From NCBI GenBank assembly GCA_004551865.1, contig SFPR01000001.1:62001-126000 (forward strand): 64,000 bases of DNA, read 5' to 3'. The position numbers and the translations under genes are program-made. Below the pieces are notes generated by a model that saw only the letters and a program-made list of their open reading frames with translations, made no database searches and was not told the origin of the DNA. The DNA is from Bacteroidales bacterium (GTDB lineage: Bacteria; Bacteroidota; Bacteroidia; Bacteroidales; P3). Shown here piece after piece: positions 18,130 through 27,188 of this stretch; positions within the stretch are counted from its first letter, which is position 1; every line of letters starts with the position of its first letter.

Positions 18130-19167
18130 TTACTTTCCGAAGAAAAATTTGCGGTTTATGTACTTATTTCTTCTTTCAAAGACGAGATATTCAATCAAAA
18201 GCAGAATGAGAGCCGCCATTGCGGGAATATAAAACCTGCTTTCGTAATTCTTGTATGCCAAGGCTTCGTATTCGTTCTTCTCCATCTTGTTTATTCTTGC
18301 CAAAATTTGCTCCAAACCTATCGAAGAGTTGTTTGCTTTGATGTAAATGCCGTTTCCTTTGTCGGCAATCTTCTTTAACAACTCTTCATTGAGCTTTGTC
18401 AAAACTATGTTGCCCTGAGCATCTCTTTTGTATTCTGTTTGTCCGGTTCTTGTCTTGATTGGAATTGGCGAGCCTTCGCTATGTCCTATTCCTATGGTGT
18501 TTATGACAACTCCTTTGTCTGCAATTTCTTCTGCAATCTCTATTGCGTCTTGTTCATTGTCCTCTCCGTCCGAAATTAAGACTATGCTGCGAGAGCGTTT
18601 GCTGTTTTCTTCGTTGCCGAAAGCAGACAATGCTGTTTGCAAACTTTCTCCTATTGCAGTGCCTTGGGTTTCTATCATACTCGGAGAGATGATGTCGATA
18701 AATGTTTTGGCAGCCGAGTAATCCGAAGTCATGGGTAGCTGAATGAAAGAGGTGCCTGCAAAGACCACCAAGCCGATTCGGTCTCCTTCAAGTTGATTTA
18801 CCAGTTGGTTTATGGACTGTTTTGCACGGCTTATCCTGTTTGGTTTCAAGTCTTGGGCGAGCATGCTGTTTGAAATATCCAAACAGATTATCATATCGGT
18901 ACCCGAGCGTTCTTTTTTGCCGACAGAAGTGCCGTATTGGGGGTTTGCAGCTGCCACAACCAAGAGTGCATACACTATGTTGAGCAACACAAATTTGAGT
19001 TTCTGCTTTCCTATTGACACATCGGGCATCACAACCTCCTGAATCCTGAGCGAGGCTGTTTCTTTGAGCTTTCGTTTCTTTGAACGCAAGAAAAAGTAAT
19101 GCAAAACAAAGAAAATCGGTATCAACAGCAGAAGGTATAAAACTTCCGGGGTCTCTAACTTCAACAT
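18130..19167 (-). CDS. batB: BatB, membrane VWA-domain protein
   Basis: A 345-residue protein with two N-terminal membrane helices, a von Willebrand A domain (~90-290) with a MIDAS motif LDISNSM and conserved VFAGTSFIQLPMTSDY and LISDGEDNE, and a C-terminal helix (FYIPAMAALILLLIEYLVF). The family binds a divalent ion through MIDAS and takes part in the Bat envelope-stress/aerotolerance complex. It lies 11 bp after BatA. Confidence 0.92.
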   Translation of the reverse strand: MLKLETPEVLYLLLLIPIFFVLHYFFLRSKKRKLKETASLRIQEVVMPDVSIGKQKLKFVLLNIVYALLVVAAANPQYGTSVGKKERSGTDMIICLDISNSMLAQDLKPNRISRAKQSINQLVNQLEGDRIGLVVFAGTSFIQLPMTSDYSAAKTFIDIISPSMIETQGTAIGESLQTALSAFGNEENSKRSRSIVLISDGEDNEQDAIEIAEEIADKGVVINTIGIGHSEGSPIPIKTRTGQTEYKRDAQGNIVLTKLNEELLKKIADKGNGIYIKANNSSIGLEQILARINKMEKNEYEALAYKNYESRFYIPAMAALILLLIEYLVFERRNKYINRKFFFGK

Positions 19168-19178
19168 AATCTCTCTTT

Positions 19179-20171
19179 CTAAGGGTTGGTTCTTAAAATT
19201 GTTTTTCTGAGCAGCACTTCAACAACAAGCAATGCAAGTACCACAAGAATTAACTTTTGTCCCACATCGGTATATTCCCTATAGAACGAAACGTCTATCT
19301 TGGATTTTTCCATTTTATCAATCTCTTCAAAGATTGCTTTGAGTGATGAGTTCTCTGTGCTGCGGAAATACTTTCCTCCGGTGGCTTTTGCAACTTCTTT
19401 TAGCAGTGGTTCGTCAATCTTTACTTCAACATTTTGATATTGTTTGCCGAAAGGTGTTTGGTAAGGGTAGGGTGCGTAGCCCATTTTGCCGATTCCGATT
19501 GTATAGACCCTGATTCCGTATTCTTTTGCAATGTTTGCGGCTGTCAAAGGGTCAATCGCACCCATGTTGTTCACCCCGTCGGTAACCAAAATGATGACTT
19601 TACTCTTGCTCTTTGAGTCTTTCATTCGGTTGATTGCCGTCGCCAAACCATCGCCAATGGCAGTTCCGTCGTCAATCTCTCCGCTCTCGGTGGCAGAAAG
19701 CAGTTGCAGCAAAATGTTGTGGTCTATCGTCGAAGGGCATTTTGTATATGCTTCGCCGGCAAAGACAACTATTCCCATGTTGTCGCTTGTCCGTGCGTTG
19801 ATAAAGCGTTCGATTACGCTCTTTGCCGATTCCAATCGGTTTGGTTTGAAGTCTTCGGCAAGCATGGAGGTCGAAACGTCCAAGGCAAAGACTATGTCAA
19901 TTCCTTCAATGCTCTTTTCGTCTTTTGAAAAGTGGGTTTGGGGTCGTGCAATCGCCACAATCAAAACAGCAACTGCCAAGTACCTCAAAATATCGGGCAG
20001 AAGGCGAAGACGAAGTCTCAATGTCTTTCTCGCACCCTCAAATTGGGAAGTGTCCGAATAGAGCATTCGGGCATTGATTTGCTTATCGAAATAAATGCGA
20101 TAGAGTATCAGTAGGACAATGACAAGCAACAGCAGAAGCAGGTAAGGATATTGAAAACTTATTTGGTTCAT
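19179..20171 (-). CDS. batA: BatA, membrane VWA-domain protein
   Basis: A 330-residue paralogue of BatB with the same layout: N-terminal helices, VWA domain with MIDAS LDVSTSM and VTDGVNNMG, and a C-terminal membrane helix (LILVVLALLVVEVLL). Its start overlaps the stop of the preceding gene by 4 bp, so the two are translationally coupled. BatA and BatB probably form a hetero-complex, by analogy with other Bacteroidetes. Confidence 0.92.
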   Translation of the reverse strand: MNQISFQYPYLLLLLLVIVLLILYRIYFDKQINARMLYSDTSQFEGARKTLRLRLRLLPDILRYLAVAVLIVAIARPQTHFSKDEKSIEGIDIVFALDVSTSMLAEDFKPNRLESAKSVIERFINARTSDNMGIVVFAGEAYTKCPSTIDHNILLQLLSATESGEIDDGTAIGDGLATAINRMKDSKSKSKVIILVTDGVNNMGAIDPLTAANIAKEYGIRVYTIGIGKMGYAPYPYQTPFGKQYQNVEVKIDEPLLKEVAKATGGKYFRSTENSSLKAIFEEIDKMEKSKIDVSFYREYTDVGQKLILVVLALLVVEVLLRKTILRTNP

Positions 20172-21118
20172 TGCTCTTGTGTTTTAGGGTTTTCATCTCT
20201 CACAGTGGTGTCATTTACAAAGTCTTTTGCCAAGTTCCAGACCTTTTTGTCGGTCATTTCGTCGGGCAGAGCCTTTGCAAATTTTACCAAATCGGCAGTT
20301 GTGAATATTTCTTCTATCATGTTGATGTCTTGACTTGCTATTTCACTCTTGCCTTTTGCCTTTATGAGGATTTCTTCGCTCGTAAGCTCGGTTGCATTTA
20401 TGCAAAAACGCTCCTCAAAGTAGGTCCAGATAATTTCACACAGCTCACTATAATATTGTTTCTTCAATCCTTGCTCGCTCAATCGCTTCAATCTGAGGTC
20501 TTCAAGGCTTTGCAGTGCTTTGATGTGGGCGGGGATTATGACCTTTGGTTGCTCTTGTGGTTTTGTCTCTTTTGGACGACGTTTCCAATACTTCACAAAG
20601 AAATATAACCCTGTCGCAAGAGCTACGACAATCAGTACTACATATATTATAGGCAGCACTTCCCTGAAGCTGAACGGCTCTTGCTTTATTCCTTTTATGT
20701 CTTTGATTTCGGCTTTTGTGGTGTCGATGTTGTATTGCAACACTTCGATTTGGCAAGGGTTTATTTTGTAAAGACTGTCCTGCTTTGTGCTTTGTCGTCT
20801 CACAAAGAGGCTGTCGCCAACCGACACAACGCCCGGCACAAAGCTCATGTATTTTTGAGTGTATTCAAGAAACGTTTTGTCGCCTGAGAGAATGGTGTCG
20901 GTCTTTGTTGCTTGCAGCTCGAGTGTGTCGCTGTTTTCTCTTGTGTAAAAGAGATCTTGGTTTTCGCCTTTCTCAAACGGCACTCTGAACTTGAAGTATA
21001 TTGCATCTCCGATGTCGTATTGCTTTTTGTCTATTGTAGCATTGATGTTTTGAGCAATGGTTTGCAGCGAGCAACACAAGGCAATGATTGCAAAAAATGT
21101 TATTTTCAATTTCTTCAT
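20168..21118 (-). CDS. Bat-operon membrane protein (DUF4381-like)
   Basis: A 316-residue protein with a signal peptide (ITFFAIIALCCSLQTIAQ), a ~130-residue periplasmic beta domain, one membrane helix (VLPIIYVVLIVVALATGLYFF, ~150) and a cytoplasmic helical domain (LRLKRLSEQGLKKQYYSEL...). This is the usual companion between the DUF58 and VWA genes in MoxR/Bat operons, with no known activity. The frame is open to 21202 but ATG at 21118 starts a good signal peptide and avoids overlapping the DUF58 gene. Confidence 0.8.
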   Translation of the reverse strand: MKKLKITFFAIIALCCSLQTIAQNINATIDKKQYDIGDAIYFKFRVPFEKGENQDLFYTRENSDTLELQATKTDTILSGDKTFLEYTQKYMSFVPGVVSVGDSLFVRRQSTKQDSLYKINPCQIEVLQYNIDTTKAEIKDIKGIKQEPFSFREVLPIIYVVLIVVALATGLYFFVKYWKRRPKETKPQEQPKVIIPAHIKALQSLEDLRLKRLSEQGLKKQYYSELCEIIWTYFEERFCINATELTSEEILIKAKGKSEIASQDINMIEEIFTTADLVKFAKALPDEMTDKKVWNLAKDFVNDTTVRDENPKTQEQ

Positions 21119-21122
21119 CGGT

Positions 21123-21992
21123 CTATCTCCTTTCCTTTTTTGCAAATAGTTTTGCAAGTTGAGGGATATAGTCTTCGCCACAGAGTATTGCAGTGTTGTC
21201 AATTCCGTGCTTTGTCAGTTCGTTTATGCAGTCTGTTCTCTGCTTTTGGCGATATGCTCCGAAGGCTTTCCGAGTTTGAGCATCGCAAGTGTCAATCCAT
21301 ATTCTCTTTCCGCTTTCGCTATCGACAAAATTGACAAGTCCCATATTGCAAAGCTCAAATTCGCTTTTGTCATTGATAAGAATGCAACTCATGTCGTGCC
21401 TTCCGGCTGCTATGTGCATACTTTGGTCAAATGTTCCGAAGCCGTCGGTTATCAAAAAGCAGGTTGAGCGTTTTTTGATGACGTTGTTCATAAACACCAT
21501 GGCGGTTGCAAAGTCGGTTTTGCCTTCCGAGGGTTTGAAAGCGAGCAGTTCTCTGATTATTGTGAGAATGTGCGAGAGTCCTTTCTTGGGAGGAATGTAT
21601 TTTTCTATCTTGTCAGAGAAGAGAATGACCCCTACCTTGTCGTTATTGTTGATTGCAGAGAACGCCAAGGTGGCTGCAATTTCCGCAATCACCTCTGCCT
21701 TCAAACAATCCTTTGACCCGAAGAACGTACTTCCGCTCACGTCAATAAGCAACACCACTGTCAGCTCTCTTTCTTCCTCAAAGACTTTGACGTACGGACG
21801 ATTGTTTCTTGCCGTAACGTTCCAATCTATGTTTCTTATGTCGTCTCCGTAGGTGTATTCCCTCACTTCGCTGAACGTCATACCCTTGCCCTTGAACGCA
21901 CTGTGATATTGCCCCGAGAAAACGTTCTGACTGAGCCTCTTTGCTTTGATTTCTATTCTGTGAACCTTCTTTAATAAGTCCTCTGTGTTCAT
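21123..21992 (-). CDS. DUF58 domain protein
   Basis: A 289-residue DUF58 protein. The signature YTYGDDIRNIDWNVTARNN is at ~45-63, and a VWA-like fold follows with a MIDAS-type LLIDVSGS. Such proteins partner MoxR ATPases. I chose ATG at 21992 (MNTEDLLKKVHRIEIKAKRL), 8 bp after the moxR stop; the upstream extension is a shadow of moxR. Confidence 0.92.
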   Translation of the reverse strand: MNTEDLLKKVHRIEIKAKRLSQNVFSGQYHSAFKGKGMTFSEVREYTYGDDIRNIDWNVTARNNRPYVKVFEEERELTVVLLIDVSGSTFFGSKDCLKAEVIAEIAATLAFSAINNNDKVGVILFSDKIEKYIPPKKGLSHILTIIRELLAFKPSEGKTDFATAMVFMNNVIKKRSTCFLITDGFGTFDQSMHIAAGRHDMSCILINDKSEFELCNMGLVNFVDSESGKRIWIDTCDAQTRKAFGAYRQKQRTDCINELTKHGIDNTAILCGEDYIPQLAKLFAKKERR

Positions 21993-22000
21993 TTCAAAAA

Positions 22001-22984
22001 TCAAGGAACTTCTATTTTGTTTACTATCTCGGTTACAAGGTCTTCGGCTTTTATGTTTTCTGCCTCTGCCTCGTAGGTTAAGCCCACTCTGTGTCGGAGT
22101 ACGTCCATGCAAACCTCTCTTACGTCTTCGGGAATGACGTATCCTCTTCTTTTTATGAAAGCCAAGGCTCTTGAAGCCAAGGCAAGATTGATTGTTGCAC
22201 GAGGAGAAGCTCCGTAAGCGATGAAAGGTTTTAGGTCGTTGAGGTTATAATCTTGCGGAAAACGAGTTGCAAACACTATGTCTGCAATGTAGTTCTCGAT
22301 CTTGCCGTCTATATATACCTCCTTTACCACTTCTCTTGCGTGAAGTATGTCTTTGGGGCTTATTACCGGCGAAATCCCCTGTTGAGAAGGCATGATGTGG
22401 GAGCGAAGTATTTCTTTTTCTTCTTCCTTTGTGGGATAAGAAATGACAACCTTCATCATGAAACGGTCCATTTGTGCTTCGGGAAGAGGGTAAGTTCCCT
22501 CTTGCTCAATCGGGTTTTGAGTTGCCAACACCAAAAAAGGCTCTTCAAGTTTGAAAGTGGTTTCTCCTATGGTTACCTGCCTTTCCTGCATTGCTTCAAG
22601 TAGTGCCGACTGCACCTTTGCCGGTGCACGGTTAATCTCGTCTGCCAAAACAAAATTGGAAAATATCGGTCCTTTCTTTACAGAGAAAGTCTCGTCCTTG
22701 GGAGAGTAAATCATGGTGCCGGTGATGTCGGCAGGTAGCAAATCGGGAGTGAATTGTATCCTGCTGAATTTGGCATCTATGCTCTTTGCAAGGGCAGTTA
22801 TTGCCTGAGTTTTTGCAAGCCCGGGAACGCCTTCCAATAAGATATGACCATTTGCAAGCAAGCCCATAATCAAACGCCTCACCATGGTCTTTTGACCAAC
22901 TATCACTTTTGAAATTTCGGAGGTTATGGCATCGACAAAGGCACTTTCCTGCTCAATTTTCTTGTTTAGCTCCATTATATCCAT
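22001..22984 (-). CDS. MoxR-family AAA+ ATPase
   Basis: A 327-residue MoxR ATPase: Walker A GVPGLAKT, Walker B FVLADEINRAPAKVQSALL, sensor ATQNPIEQEGTYPLPEAQMDRF and the second region GASPRATINL. MoxR proteins are chaperone-like and act with VWA and DUF58 partners, which follow directly. It is the first gene of a minus-strand operon that runs to 14281. The divergent 351 bp gap upstream contains a repeat array and the promoter of the T9SS gene; I found no clear TAnnTTTG box for moxR. Confidence 0.95.
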   Translation of the reverse strand: MDIMELNKKIEQESAFVDAITSEISKVIVGQKTMVRRLIMGLLANGHILLEGVPGLAKTQAITALAKSIDAKFSRIQFTPDLLPADITGTMIYSPKDETFSVKKGPIFSNFVLADEINRAPAKVQSALLEAMQERQVTIGETTFKLEEPFLVLATQNPIEQEGTYPLPEAQMDRFMMKVVISYPTKEEEKEILRSHIMPSQQGISPVISPKDILHAREVVKEVYIDGKIENYIADIVFATRFPQDYNLNDLKPFIAYGASPRATINLALASRALAFIKRRGYVIPEDVREVCMDVLRHRVGLTYEAEAENIKAEDLVTEIVNKIEVP

Positions 22985-23082
22985 AATATTCCTATATTAT
23001 ATACTCGTTTTGGATAGGAGAACGTTATCAAAAAAGGTTTAGTATTTTGAAAGACGTAAAACTATTCAAAACAATGCTCGAA

Positions 23083-23170
23083 ACAAAACGCCCTTTCAGC
23101 AAAATAAAACGGCGAATTGCCAAAATAAAACGCCACTTCGTCAGAACAAAACGGCGATTTGCTAAATTGT
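23083..23170. repeat. CGSCG-core repeat array D (four units)
   Basis: Cores at 23089, 23110, 23131 and 23152, exactly 21 bp apart, alternating CGCCN and CGGCG orientation. Units read AAAACGSCnnnTTnnnCAAAAT. It lies in the divergent gap between moxR and the T9SS gene. An 82-codon ORF across it is an artefact of the 21-bp (7-codon) period. Confidence 0.9.
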
Positions 23171-23254
23171 TGAAACACAGCGTTGTTTTTCTGTGCTATG
23201 AGCCAAATTTGTATCTTAAAAACAGGCGAAGGACAAAGGATTTTTCTTTACTTA

Positions 23255-23286
23255 TTTGGCAGTGTGATGTTTTTTTTGTACTTTTG
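23255..23286 (+). promoter_or_regulatory. Promoter of the 23336 gene
   Basis: TTTG at 23255-23258 and TACTTTTG at 23279-23286, spacer 20 bp, 49 bp before the start codon. Confidence 0.7.
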
Positions 23287-23335
23287 CCGACTTGAAAGAG
23301 TAGAATTTAATTAGAAAATAAACAAAGAATAAATT

Positions 23336-26300
23336 ATGAAAAGCAGAAAGTTACTCTTAAGTTTAGCAGTTTTCTTTCTTGTTGGTGCTTTCGTACCAAC
23401 CAAAGCCTCTTCGCTCATGTATAGTGAGGGAGAGGGAGAAGACAATCAGCCCGAGGCAAGAGGCTGGGTCTCCATCGGACCTGATAATGTGGCAGGTCGT
23501 GTTCGTGCAATCATGTTCGACAAGTACAATGACGGCGTAATGTATGCCGCAAGCGTCGGAGGCGGATTGTATGTCTCGGTAAACAATGGTGCAAATTGGA
23601 AAGAAATAGACTTTTCCAACGGAGAATGTTATGCAGCCACCGCTTTGGCACAAGGAGACGACGGAGCGATTTACGTAGGTACCGGAGAAGGATATTACTC
23701 AGATATGTTCTCTGGTCAAAACAACAGAAAGTCGGGATTGCCCGGCAACGGAGTTTACAGAGTCAGCTTCGGAGTTCAAAATTGGGCTGCAGGACTTGCC
23801 TCAGACGCAGACAAGTACAACTACATCAGTACCAACAGCGAATCGACTCTCATTTCGGGAACTCAACCAACCAAGTATGATTTCACACACGAGTTCTGCT
23901 ATGTGAACGATTTGGCATTTGTTGCAGGAAAGTTGTTGATTGCCACAAAGAACGGCGGTTTGAAAGTTTGGGACGGCAGCAACCTTTCGACAATCAGCAT
24001 AGACGGAAGTTCGACAGTCAATGTTACAGACGTAAAAGTAAACAGAGACAACAAGGTTGCCATAGCCTATGACGCAGGAACCACATTCAAAGTAGCCTTG
24101 TCAAACACTGCCTTTACGCAGGAGGGAAACATTCCTGCCTTTACGTCAATCTTGGCTCCTCAGGGCGAAGATGCATACGGCAGAATAGAACTTACTTTCG
24201 GTATGAAGAACAACAATATGCTTTACGCTTTGGTTTCAAATTACATGTACGGCAATTTGCAAGGCGTATATAAAGCAGACGTAAATGCAGAGAGCGTTAC
24301 ATTCGGACCAAAGATGACTTCAAACAACCTATATATCGGTTCGGCTATGGACGAAGCCATGACAATAGCCGTAAACGACTTGGAAGAGGAATATATCTAT
24401 ATCGGATGCGAAAACCTTCAAAGATTGTTTGATGCAAACAGTGCAGACGTATTCTATGCCGAGCAACAAACTTACACAACTGCCGGACGCAACTCGGGAA
24501 TGTTCGTTGCACCGGGAATGCACGCCATATTGTTTAAGGAAAACCCACAAACGACAGAAGATTCTTTGGCAATATATGTTGCAACCGACGCAGGAGTTTA
24601 CGTATTTGGCAAAGACGCAACACAAACTTACTCTTGGCAGGCTGCAAACAAAGGATTGAAGAGTTCTCAATACTACAATGTTGCAGCAGCAGCTGATGGT
24701 TCTGTGATGGGAGCGGCACAAAGCAATGCCATAACCTATATTGCAAATCCTTCTTTGGACACAGAAAAATCTGCGGACATAGTTTGGTCGCCAAACAGCC
24801 CGGGATACACATCTTATATGGCACAAACAGACAGAGATGGTGTCGATTACTCGTTCACAATGGACGCACAGACAGGTTCAAACGTTGCAAGCTCTGCAAT
24901 ATATCGTACAAAACCAAACGTCAGAAAGCCTTATATCTTGATGCGTTCGTACAATGGTTTGACCAGAACATACAGCGACAACAATGATTACAATGAAATC
25001 AACGACCAAACTTGGCACTTCGGAAACGGAGAAGCAATGTTGATGAACCCGCAAATGTCAACCGAGATGGGCGCAGCTCCTTTTGTTGCACCAATGGTTT
25101 ATTGGGAAAGTTTCAATGCTCCTGAGGCAATAAGAGATACAGTTTCCTTGCAATTTGTAGTAACAAGCAACGATTTGTCAATAGGAGCTACTCGAATAAT
25201 CAGAGGAGATGAGGTGATAAGATTTGTTGCAGGAACAGAATTAAAGGACGGCGACAAGGTGCTTGTTGAAAGCAACAGCTTGGATTATCCTTTCCTTTAT
25301 ACATTGACAGCAGAGAGATTTGGAACAACCCCTGAGGGTAATCTTGATTTTGCTCCTATGGGCGACACAGCAATACTTGTTCCTTCACCTATTAAATCCA
25401 GATTGTTCGTTGCAACCTCCAACGGAGTATATGCTTGCGATGAGATAATGAATTTCACTAAGACTTATTACAGAGGAGCAACCGGACTTCCATGGGCAAG
25501 AGTATTCAACGTCAATGGCGGAAGCGGTTCTGCACAAGACCTATATAGAAACCCTGTTCACGCAATGGCTGCATCGGCTGACGGAAACTCTTTGTTGCTT
25601 TCGGTAGATCACTTGGGAACAGGCGAAGCCGATTTGTTGAGAGTGAGCGGTTTGGCAACCGATACGGTAGATTTGGGAAATGTTGCAACAGGAGGATTTA
25701 CCGGTTCGTTCACCGACCCTAACAAATTCCGCTTGGACACTTTGGCAACCTTCAACAGAACAATTTCTTCCATAGCTTACGAAGCAAATTCGGACGTTGC
25801 ATACATCACATTCTCGGGATACAATCCTTCGGAAGTAAATGCTAAGAGAGTAAGCGGTCTTTTGGGTGATGTTGCATCGGTACAATTTGAAGACATTGCT
25901 TTGCCTGCAACCGACGGTTCGGACGTTAAGCCTGTTCATTCGATACTTTTAGACGCTTTCTCAAACAAAGCATACATTGGTTCGGACGATGGTTTGTATG
26001 AAACAGCAAATCGTAATGCAGCAAGCATCACTTGGAACAAGGTAAGCGACTTCCCATCAGTTCCTGTTTACGATTTGTATCAACAAACATCAAACCTTCC
26101 TTACTTTGAATACCTATCTTATTTGAACAACAACGCAACAGAGAATGCGTTTGAGGGAACTAAGTATGTCGGAGCAATCTATGCGGCAACATACGGCAAG
26201 GGATTGTTTATGTACAGAGACGAGTTGCAATCGCCAATGGACACTGTAAGCGTGGGACTTGCCGATATGCCGGCACAAACCGTTGCTCAGATGAACTTGT

Positions 26301-26536
26301 ATCCAAATCCGGCAGCAAACAATACCGTTTTGAATTACAGCCTCGCTACTTCATCAAAGGTAGTCATGAATATATTTGACATGAACGGCAGATTGGTTTC
26401 TTCTTTGGATAAAGGAATGCAATCCTCAGGCTCTCATTCTCAAATTATCGACCTTCGCTCAATGGAGAAAGGCGTATATATGATTCAAGTGGTTACGAAT
26501 GGAGCTGTGAAAACTGCGAAACTTATCGTTCAATAA
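23336..26536 (+). CDS. T9SS type A cargo protein with sortilin/BNR-like propeller
   Basis: A 1,066-residue secreted protein. It has a signal peptide (LLLSLAVFFLVGAFVPTKAS) and an N-terminal propeller opening with WVSIGPDNVAGRVRAIMFD and GVMYAASVGGGLYVSVNNG, the pattern of sortilin/BNR-like blades. The last ~80 residues are a type A sorting domain (LYPNPAANNTVLNYSLA, NIFDMNGRLVSSLDKG, KGVYMIQVVTNGAVKTAKLIV). The protein should be exported through SprA and attached to the surface. No catalytic motif is visible, so its role is unknown. Confidence 0.9.
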   Translation: MKSRKLLLSLAVFFLVGAFVPTKASSLMYSEGEGEDNQPEARGWVSIGPDNVAGRVRAIMFDKYNDGVMYAASVGGGLYVSVNNGANWKEIDFSNGECYAATALAQGDDGAIYVGTGEGYYSDMFSGQNNRKSGLPGNGVYRVSFGVQNWAAGLASDADKYNYISTNSESTLISGTQPTKYDFTHEFCYVNDLAFVAGKLLIATKNGGLKVWDGSNLSTISIDGSSTVNVTDVKVNRDNKVAIAYDAGTTFKVALSNTAFTQEGNIPAFTSILAPQGEDAYGRIELTFGMKNNNMLYALVSNYMYGNLQGVYKADVNAESVTFGPKMTSNNLYIGSAMDEAMTIAVNDLEEEYIYIGCENLQRLFDANSADVFYAEQQTYTTAGRNSGMFVAPGMHAILFKENPQTTEDSLAIYVATDAGVYVFGKDATQTYSWQAANKGLKSSQYYNVAAAADGSVMGAAQSNAITYIANPSLDTEKSADIVWSPNSPGYTSYMAQTDRDGVDYSFTMDAQTGSNVASSAIYRTKPNVRKPYILMRSYNGLTRTYSDNNDYNEINDQTWHFGNGEAMLMNPQMSTEMGAAPFVAPMVYWESFNAPEAIRDTVSLQFVVTSNDLSIGATRIIRGDEVIRFVAGTELKDGDKVLVESNSLDYPFLYTLTAERFGTTPEGNLDFAPMGDTAILVPSPIKSRLFVATSNGVYACDEIMNFTKTYYRGATGLPWARVFNVNGGSGSAQDLYRNPVHAMAASADGNSLLLSVDHLGTGEADLLRVSGLATDTVDLGNVATGGFTGSFTDPNKFRLDTLATFNRTISSIAYEANSDVAYITFSGYNPSEVNAKRVSGLLGDVASVQFEDIALPATDGSDVKPVHSILLDAFSNKAYIGSDDGLYETANRNAASITWNKVSDFPSVPVYDLYQQTSNLPYFEYLSYLNNNATENAFEGTKYVGAIYAATYGKGLFMYRDELQSPMDTVSVGLADMPAQTVAQMNLYPNPAANNTVLNYSLATSSKVVMNIFDMNGRLVSSLDKGMQSSGSHSQIIDLRSMEKGVYMIQVVTNGAVKTAKLIVQ

Positions 26537-26562
26537 CCGACAGACACAAAACACAATACCGA

Positions 26563-26592
26563 GGGAGCGGATTAGTTCTGCTCCCTTTTTTT
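26563..26592 (+). terminator. Terminator of the T9SS gene
   Basis: Stem GGGAGC (26563-26568) with GCTCCC (26580-26585), 11-nt loop, then T7. It is 27 bp past the stop codon and just before repeat array E. Confidence 0.75.
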
Positions 26593-26597
26593 GTAAA

Positions 26598-26697
26598 AGC
26601 GGCAACGACCTCAAATAAAACGCCGTCTTTTTCAAAAAATACGGCGTTTTATTCTGAAAAAACGCCGTTTTATTTTGCAGAAACGGCGTTTTATTTC
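26598..26697. repeat. CGSCG-core repeat array E (four full units plus one decayed)
   Basis: Cores at 26621, 26642, 26663 and 26684, exactly 21 bp apart, with a decayed CGGCA one period earlier at 26600. Units 3 and 4 form a 12-bp stem (26659-26670 with 26681-26692). Orientation alternates. It lies between a classical terminator and the rsfS promoter. Confidence 0.9.
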
Positions 26698-26760
26698 CTT
26701 TTGCAAGGGTTGTTTGCAACTAAATTTGCCGTTTGTCATAACTTTTGTTCTTTTTTGACG

Positions 26761-26791
26761 TTGGTATATCACTATTATATTCGTATCTTTG
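26761..26791 (+). promoter_or_regulatory. rsfS-ftsH operon promoter
   Basis: TTG at 26761-26763 and TATCTTTG at 26784-26791, spacer 20 bp, 22 bp before the rsfS start codon. Confidence 0.65.
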
Positions 26792-26813
26792 CAACTAAAT
26801 TCAGTGTTAATAG

Positions 26814-27185
26814 ATGAATAAGCAGAAAAAAGAAGCAAAAATTCTTGCCGAGATTGCGGTTAAAGCCATACAATCGAAGAAAGGCAGACAGATAACTATG
26901 ATTGACTTTGACGGTGTGGAGGGTTCTCTTTTTGAGTACTATGTTCTTTGCACTGCAAACTCGCCTTCGCACGTCGATGCGTTGGCAGACGAAACAGAAA
27001 AGCAAATTAAGGAAATCACGGGCATAAGTCCGCGAAGAGTGGAGGGTTTGCAAAATTGTCAATGGGTGTTGTTGGACTATTTTGATGTGGTTATACATAT
27101 CTTCCTTGCCGAAACAAGGGAGTTTTACAACATCGAGGCAATGTGGAAAGACGTAAAACAAGTTCATTACCAAGACGAGGATTAG
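26814..27185 (+). CDS. rsfS: Ribosomal silencing factor RsfS (Iojap)
   Basis: A 123-residue Iojap/RsfS protein with the family core GRQITMIDFDGVEGSLFEYYVLCTA, SPSHVDALADETEKQI and WVLLDYFDVVIHIFLAETREFYNIE. It binds L14 of the large ribosomal subunit and blocks subunit joining when nutrients are short. It is 3 bp ahead of ftsH and heads the operon, a common order in Bacteroidetes. Confidence 0.96.
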   Translation: MNKQKKEAKILAEIAVKAIQSKKGRQITMIDFDGVEGSLFEYYVLCTANSPSHVDALADETEKQIKEITGISPRRVEGLQNCQWVLLDYFDVVIHIFLAETREFYNIEAMWKDVKQVHYQDED

Positions 27186-27188
27186 AAT

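Noticed and set aside
23047..23295. 82-codon ORF with periodic basic peptides
   Set aside because: It lies over repeat array D; the 21-bp period keeps a frame open and gives repeating KIKRR-like peptides. No start context or homology, and its end overlaps the promoter of the next gene.
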